Shown here: positions 59,993 through 64,000 of the stretch, piece after piece
Position numbering within the stretch: the first letter of the stretch is position 1
How the letters are laid out: the number at the start of each line of letters is the position of its first letter
Assembly: GCF_024679095.1 (NCBI RefSeq)
Contig: NC_066549.1
Location: forward strand, 9,112,107 to 9,176,106
From: Eriocheir sinensis
Lineage: Eukaryota; Arthropoda; Malacostraca; Decapoda; Varunidae
Reading direction: 5' to 3'
Length of the DNA: 64,000 nt
Translations under genes and position numbers: made by a program
Notes under the pieces: model-generated
The model's input: only the letters and a program-made list of their open reading frames with translations
Databases searched by the model: none
What the model was told of the DNA's origin: nothing

Positions 59993-60985
59993 GATAGACT
60001 AATAATAAAATAAAATAGGAAAAAAGATGCATAAATTCCCAGTGTTAGCTGATGTGCATCACACCCACCACCGACAAAGCACAAGCGGTGACTGGCCTTG
60101 AGAGGCAATGTCGGTAAGTGTCAGGGGGTTTGAGATGCCAAATAACAATTTATTTAGTTAATTTTGTTAGTAGTAAGGAATCATCTATATATAGACCATG
60201 CTACAATCTAGTGTGGGCAAATGAGAGCAAACGTCTATATATAGACGCGCCGACAAAAAGTCCCAATTTCGAAACGTCTATATATAGATCCTCCGCCGGG
60301 AAGGGGTTAAATCAAAATCTTTACTGGAAACTTCACATCTCTTCTCTCACTAAATCAGCTTCCTCGAGGTTGGGCGTTTTTTATCGTCTCCGCCAGTTCT
60401 TACCCCCCGCACAGTTGCTATCCATATACAGTGGCCTTGTCCTCCCTCGTATAAAGTATGCATCTCACGAGTGGGGGGGCTCCATTCACACAGCTCTCTT
60501 GGCCAGAGTGGAGTCTAAGGCTTTTCGTCTCATCAGCTCTCCTCCTCTAACTGATAGCCTTCTACCTCTTAAATTCCGCCGCCATGTTGCCTGTCTCCCT
60601 GTCTTCTATCGATATTTTCACGCTGATTGCTCCTCTGAACTTCCTAACTGCATGCCTCCCCTCCTCCCGCGGCCCCGCTGCACTCGACTGTCCACTCTAG
60701 CCCATCCCTATACTGTCCAAACCCCTTATGCAAGAGTTAACCAGCATATTCACTCTTTCATCCCTCACGCTGGTAAACTCTAGAACAATCTTCCTTCATC
60801 TGTATTTCCTCCTGCCTACGACTTGAACTCTTTCAAGAAGAGGGTATCAGGACACTTCTCCTCCCGAAATTGACCTATCATCCGGTCACTCCTCTGAAAT
60901 CTTTTATAGGAGCTGCGAGTAGCGGGCTTTTTTTTCATTACCGTTTCCTTTTTTTTTGCTCCTGAGCTGTTTCCTCTGGTGTAAA

Positions 60986-61737
60986 GAAAAAAATAATAAT
61001 AATAGAAAACAACAAAATAATTAGTCTTTGAATCACAGAATCGAGAGAGACAGGAAGAGCTCCCCGTTTAAAACTTAGTTCGTGTTTTTTTTCTGTTCTG
61101 TATCTGGCGCAATTTATCTTTCTCCCGGGATGGTCGCCAATCAGCGGACAGCTTCCGCCGGGAGGAACAATATCGCTGGGAGGAGGAACAATGTCTATTG
61201 ACCCGTGGCTGCAGGAAGGCTTGGCTCACGAGAACGCACCAGCATCGTGCAGGCCACGTATTAGTACGCAATAACTGACTCTATCATCAACTGACGACAA
61301 GCGAAATAGGGCTCAAAAAAGATTCCAGGCCATATTGCTAATCGGGTATAAATTGCAGGTTAGCCATTAACAAAATGCAAATCGAGCAATAAAAAACCTA
61401 CATGCAAAAGATTGGTCCTATCTGAAAATAGGTCGCTTTCATGGAACCGACGCCAGGGGCAGCGGCAGGAGGTGAACGACAGGGAGGCGGAACGCGCCGG
61501 AGAGGAGTCGTGCACGTCGACATGTTGTGGCGCCACGGTACGCTTCCGGCGAGCACCTGTGATATGCCTCGTGCCTAGTCTGGGCAGGTAAAGTGAGGCT
61601 GACAAAGGCATGGAAGGCAGGCTTTGAAAAGTTTGCCAAGTTTTCCTCCCGAGCGATGTAAATAGTTCAGGACCTGTTCGTAATCCAATGCCGTGGCTGT
61701 ATGAAGAGTATGCCATTATGATAGTGTTATCAATATT
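60986..61737. other. Intron sequence, nothing recognised
   Basis: Part of the large intron after the LINE tail. 61100-61270 and 61430-61600 are GC-richer unique sequence. An octamer ATGCAAAT is at 61375. Confidence 0.5.
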
Positions 61738-61781
61738 AATATTATTGTTATTGTTATTACTATTGTTATTATTATTATTAA

Positions 61782-61865
<84 letters not shown>

Positions 61866-61880
61866 TATTATCATTCATTA
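61738..61880 (+). repeat. (ATT)n microsatellite
   Basis: ATT with a few G and A interruptions, about 120 bp before the acceptor of exon 4. Confidence 0.95.
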
Positions 61881-62003
61881 TAATCCTTATCACCATTCCC
61901 CTTAGTCACTTCCACCATGAGTCTTACCATCATCGCCATCATCATCGTCACGGTGGCCGCCAGCCTCACCCCCATATACAGTCGTGTCCTCCCACGTGTG
62001 CAG

Positions 62004-62216
62004 GTGCGCGGGGGCGAGGCGGAGGAGGCGCTGCGGAGTGACCTGGCGGGGATGACGGTGAAGGTGGAGCGTCTGGAGCAGCAGGTGCGGGACGCCCAGG
62101 CGGGCCTGGCTGCCCGTGACGCCCGTATCACGGAGCTGACCCGCCAGCTGGACGCCCACAGGCAGGAGCACGCCCGCCAGGCCGCCACCATCGTCACTCT
62201 GCGCCAGAAACTTCAG
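62004..62216 (+). CDS. CCDC170: CCDC170-like coding exon 4 (core of the coiled coil)
   Basis: The acceptor is CCACGTGTGCAG at 61992-62003 and the donor CAG-GTGGAA at 62217. The 71 codons are in phase 0 at both ends. The peptide begins VRGGEAEEALRSDLAGMTVK and continues as an uninterrupted amphipathic helix (LEQQVRDAQAGLAARDARI, then ELTRQLDAHRQEHARQ) ending TIVTLRQKLQ. This is the most diagnostic exon: remembered vertebrate CCDC170 aligns without gaps from ARSQLAALLVKYE to LRDRVQ. Codon use is strongly G/C-ending (CTG, CAG, GTG, CGC), in contrast with the (TTA)n intron just upstream. The ATG codons within or upstream of the exon are not starts. Confidence 0.75.
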
Positions 62217-62578
62217 GTGGAAGCAGAGTCTTATGAGTGAAGAGGGAGAACTTAACTTTTCTTTTAGTTACAACTGATACCTAAAAGTCGTTTACGTGCA
62301 AAACATGCCCGATGGGTATTATTAAAATTTTACATAGAGGAAGGAGTATACACGGGGTACGTTTCATCTTGAAGTTAAGCAATGAGAAAAATTTAACGTT
62401 TGAGCATTTCTCTATTTGAATAAGTCACCAACAAAATAACAAATATTGATTTGGAACTATATATATATTTTTTATGGTAAGTCAATATACTTAAATACTA
62501 GTAATCTGGTTACAGAAGGAAAGTGCAGCTAGATATTATACACAATGACCATTTCTCTCCTATATGCTGTCGGTGCAG

Positions 62579-62703
62579 GAGGAGGAAGCAGTCACAGTGT
62601 CGCTTCGGGCAGGCCAGCGCCGAAAGGAGTACACCGTGGGCGCTCTCACTCGAGAGAACCGGCAGCATGCAGACCGCATCAGCGAGCTGGAGTGTCGCCT
62701 CAA
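62579..62703 (+). CDS. CCDC170: CCDC170-like coding exon 5
   Basis: The acceptor is TGCTGTCGGTGCAG ending at 62578 and the donor CTCAA-GTAAGTAT at 62704, a near-perfect 5' splice site. The exon is 125 nt, entered in phase 0 and left with two bases of a Lys codon. It encodes EEEAVTVSLRAGQRRKEY, then GALTRENRQHADRISELECR and L. The REN...ISELE...L spacing matches KEN...VLELNEKL in remembered CCDC170 without gaps. It continues the coiled coil of exon 4. Confidence 0.75.
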
Positions 62704-62829
62704 GTAAGTATGTCTCTACACTCCCTCAGCGCCCCGTGACCCCCAAGTGGCATTTCCCAACAGCAGCTAGTGGTGTCTCGTCGACTTCACTTTATGGACA
62801 TTTATTTTCATTAGATACGTATATATGGG

Positions 62830-62925
62830 TAGGCGGTGGCTGAGTGTTTAGCGTGCGGGCTCCGCATTCATCACGCCCTGGACAACGTCGATTCGAATCC
62901 CCGCGCTACCACCTGGTATATGTTA
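62830..62925 (+). mobile_element. Truncated tRNA-derived SINE head
   Basis: TAGGCGGTGGCTGAGTGTTT, AGCGTGCGGGCTCCGC and CGTCGATTCGAATCCCCGCG carry A-box and B-box motifs (62836-62846 and 62889-62900) and resemble the SINE at 15001. The body breaks off after ACCACCTGGTATATG. It lies in the intron between CCDC170-like exons 5 and 6. Confidence 0.65.
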
Positions 62926-62983
62926 TGTAGCAATAAGGCATTATTGAAGCAATTTCTCAATCATCAATATGCTTGTAGCAATA

Positions 62984-63123
62984 AGGCATTTCGTGAAATA
63001 CCTGACAATAAATTTCAGTCATTATATGAAATGCCTAAAAAATTTAGTCATTTCATGAACCGACTGAGTGAATTAGTCATTTCATGTAATGCCTGAAATG
63101 TTCTGTCATTACGCGTAATGCCT
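62984..63123 (+). repeat. Five quasi-palindromic 20-mers, mostly 29 bp apart
   Basis: AGGCATTTCGTGAAATACCT (62984), AGTCATTATATGAAATGCCT (63017), AGTCATTTCATGAACCGACT (63046), AGTCATTTCATGTAATGCCT (63075) and TGTCATTACGCGTAATGCCT (63104) share a near-palindromic core. The last four are exactly 29 bp apart. Upstream, GTAGCAATAAGGCATT occurs twice (62928 and 62976). Function is unknown. It could be the internal repeat of a mobile element. Confidence 0.75.
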
Positions 63124-63143
63124 AATTTCACTATTTGCCTGTA

Positions 63144-63481
<338 letters not shown>

Positions 63482-63655
63482 GAGAAGTTTATAAACTGCC
63501 ATAGTTTATCTCCGTTTAGGTAAAGATGTTATAGACGCACACTTGGTAACTACTCTCAAGGAGAATCCAGAAAGCGATGAAATTCCATGTTTAGCTCATA
63601 TGGCCTGACCCGTGGCAACATGTAGCAGCACACTAACGACCTCCCTGTGGTTCAG

Positions 63656-63818
63656 AACCCACTTGGAGGAGAGGGAAGTGGCCGAGCAGAGGAGCGAGAC
63701 GTCTCATAAGCGGCTGATGGAGCTAGTGCGAGTCGTGACTTCCTCCCTCAGCATGGGAGACCTGGACCCTCAGGACGCTCACGAGAAGCTCTCCACCAAG
63801 CTCGCCGAGCTTGTCCAG
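63656..63818 (+). CDS. CCDC170: CCDC170-like coding exon 6 (last in the window)
   Basis: The acceptor is CCTGTGGTTCAG ending at 63655. The first base completes the split AAA Lys codon, giving K-THLEEREVAEQRSETSHKR, then LMELVRVVTSSLSMGDLDPQ and DAHEKLSTKLAELVQ. The donor CAG-GTGAGAAG at 63819 is in phase 0. The HLEEREVAEQRSE part corresponds to CLKEKEENEKQVS, and the following Leu/Val-rich turn to the LRKRLGFD region of remembered CCDC170. This exon is therefore only the first part of the protein, and the rest lies beyond 64000. Confidence 0.75.
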
Positions 63819-64000
63819 GTGAGAAGGAAGTGGAGCAATTAAAGGGGAGAGGAGGAAGCTTTTGAGGCGGTAATATATGCCTATTAGCGGAAGTTTGGCG
63901 TTTGAATGTGAGGACGAATAGTTCCATGAAGGCCGTAGCAATCATGAAATTCTTGGGGGAAAAATATACAACTTGCGGGGTTTTAAATACGTGAAAAGAT

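Larger units (their letters stand above)
58823..60306 (-). mobile_element. piggyBac-like DNA transposon, deleted, at a TTAA target duplication
   Basis: The left end CCCCTTCCCGGCGG (58823-58836) and right end CCGCCGGGAAGGGG (60293-60306) are perfect 14-bp inverted repeats, each flanked by TTAA (58819-58822 and 60307-60310). TTAA duplication and an initial CCC are hallmarks of the piggyBac superfamily. The duplication joins two halves of a LINE frame, so the insertion is real. Subterminal palindromes of CGTCTATATATAGACG type lie at 58870, 59770, 59813, 60183, 60232 and 60275. A transposase start is on the minus strand at 59992. Most of the transposase is gone, and an antisense LINE fills about 59016-59745, so this copy cannot be autonomous. 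Confidence 0.75.
58745..60985 (+). mobile_element. LINE fragment (plus strand), split by a piggyBac-like insertion
   Basis: The RT C-terminal reading frame VCGSQWSLNILGLSLT runs to the TTAA at 58819-58822, stops there, and resumes at 60307 with NQNLYWKLHISSLTKSASSR, then LGVFYRLRQFLPPAQLL, a GLVLPRIKYASHEWGGS motif typical of jockey-like and related non-LTR elements, and PRCTRLSTLAHPYTVQ. It ends near 60783 with a stop in HAGKL. A 3' UTR follows, with GGAGCTGCGAGTAGCGGGC, T-runs and a final A/AAT-rich tail to about 60985. The left limit is unclear and could be further upstream. The copy is inside the large CCDC170-like intron. Its internal homologue at 59016-59745 confirms the uninterrupted sequence across the break. 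Confidence 0.75.

Noticed and set aside
61917..62003. Start codon just upstream of exon 4
   Set aside because: The ATG lies in the intron before a good CAG acceptor at 62003. The peptide before it is hydrophobic and unlike the coiled coil.
62984..63123. CRISPR-like array
   Set aside because: The repeats are palindromic and diverged, the spacers are only 9 bp, and the sequence is clearly eukaryotic.

Overview
This is eukaryotic, gene-poor DNA with very many microsatellites. It most likely comes from a decapod crustacean. The basis is recognition, not a search: there are tRNA-derived SINE heads of the GGCGGTGGCTGAGTSG type with decapod-style bodies, 3' fragments of a LINE family that end in A-runs and a GCCCGCTACTCRCTGCTCCTG block, spliceosomal GT-AG introns, and very long (CT)n, (CA)n, (TA)n and (TTA)n arrays. 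There are no bacterial operons, CRISPR arrays or phage genes. Most long open frames are read-through of microsatellites.

Layout. 1-53600 is almost entirely non-coding. It holds dozens of simple repeats and several higher-order tandem arrays: about 9 diverged ~150-bp units at 5250-6690, a looser array at 6990-7745, six 35-bp units inside a SINE at 15234-15443, a two-copy ~158-bp duplication at 22350-22685, three 95-bp units at 29607-29886, 39-bp units at 43940-44175, and six 83-92-bp purine-rich units at 47921-48460. There are strand-asymmetric purine or pyrimidine blocks, a tRNA-Val-like SINE at 34258-34552, LINE 3' stubs at 30008, 32265 and 37448, and a LINE RT fragment at 39621. Two unrecognised open frames (30188-30553 and 49093-49296, both minus) are the only doubtful coding candidates in this part.

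53605-54260 (minus) is the 3' end of a CR1/L2-like LINE with an 8-bp-repeat tail. From about 55530 to the right edge runs the one convincing gene: six plus-strand coding exons (55698-55866, 56110-56303, 57142-57234, 62004-62216, 62579-62703, 63656-63818), all with GT-AG borders and consistent phase. They encode an Ser/Thr/Pro-rich N-terminus followed by a coiled coil. From the fourth exon on, the coiled coil matches, from memory and without gaps over about 55 residues, the N-terminal coiled coil of CCDC170, a Golgi-associated microtubule-binding protein in vertebrates. The gene continues past 64000.

The large intron at 57235-62003 holds the most interesting structure in the window. A LINE copy (plus strand) is split at a TTAA by a piggyBac-like element (58823-60306) with perfect 14-bp terminal inverted repeats. 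That element carries a set of CGTCTATATATAGACG palindromes and a frameshifted transposase N-terminus, and has itself received an antisense copy of the same LINE family (about 59016-59745). The next intron-side repeat, at 62984-63123, is a run of five quasi-palindromes, the last four at exactly 29-bp spacing, directly after a truncated SINE head.
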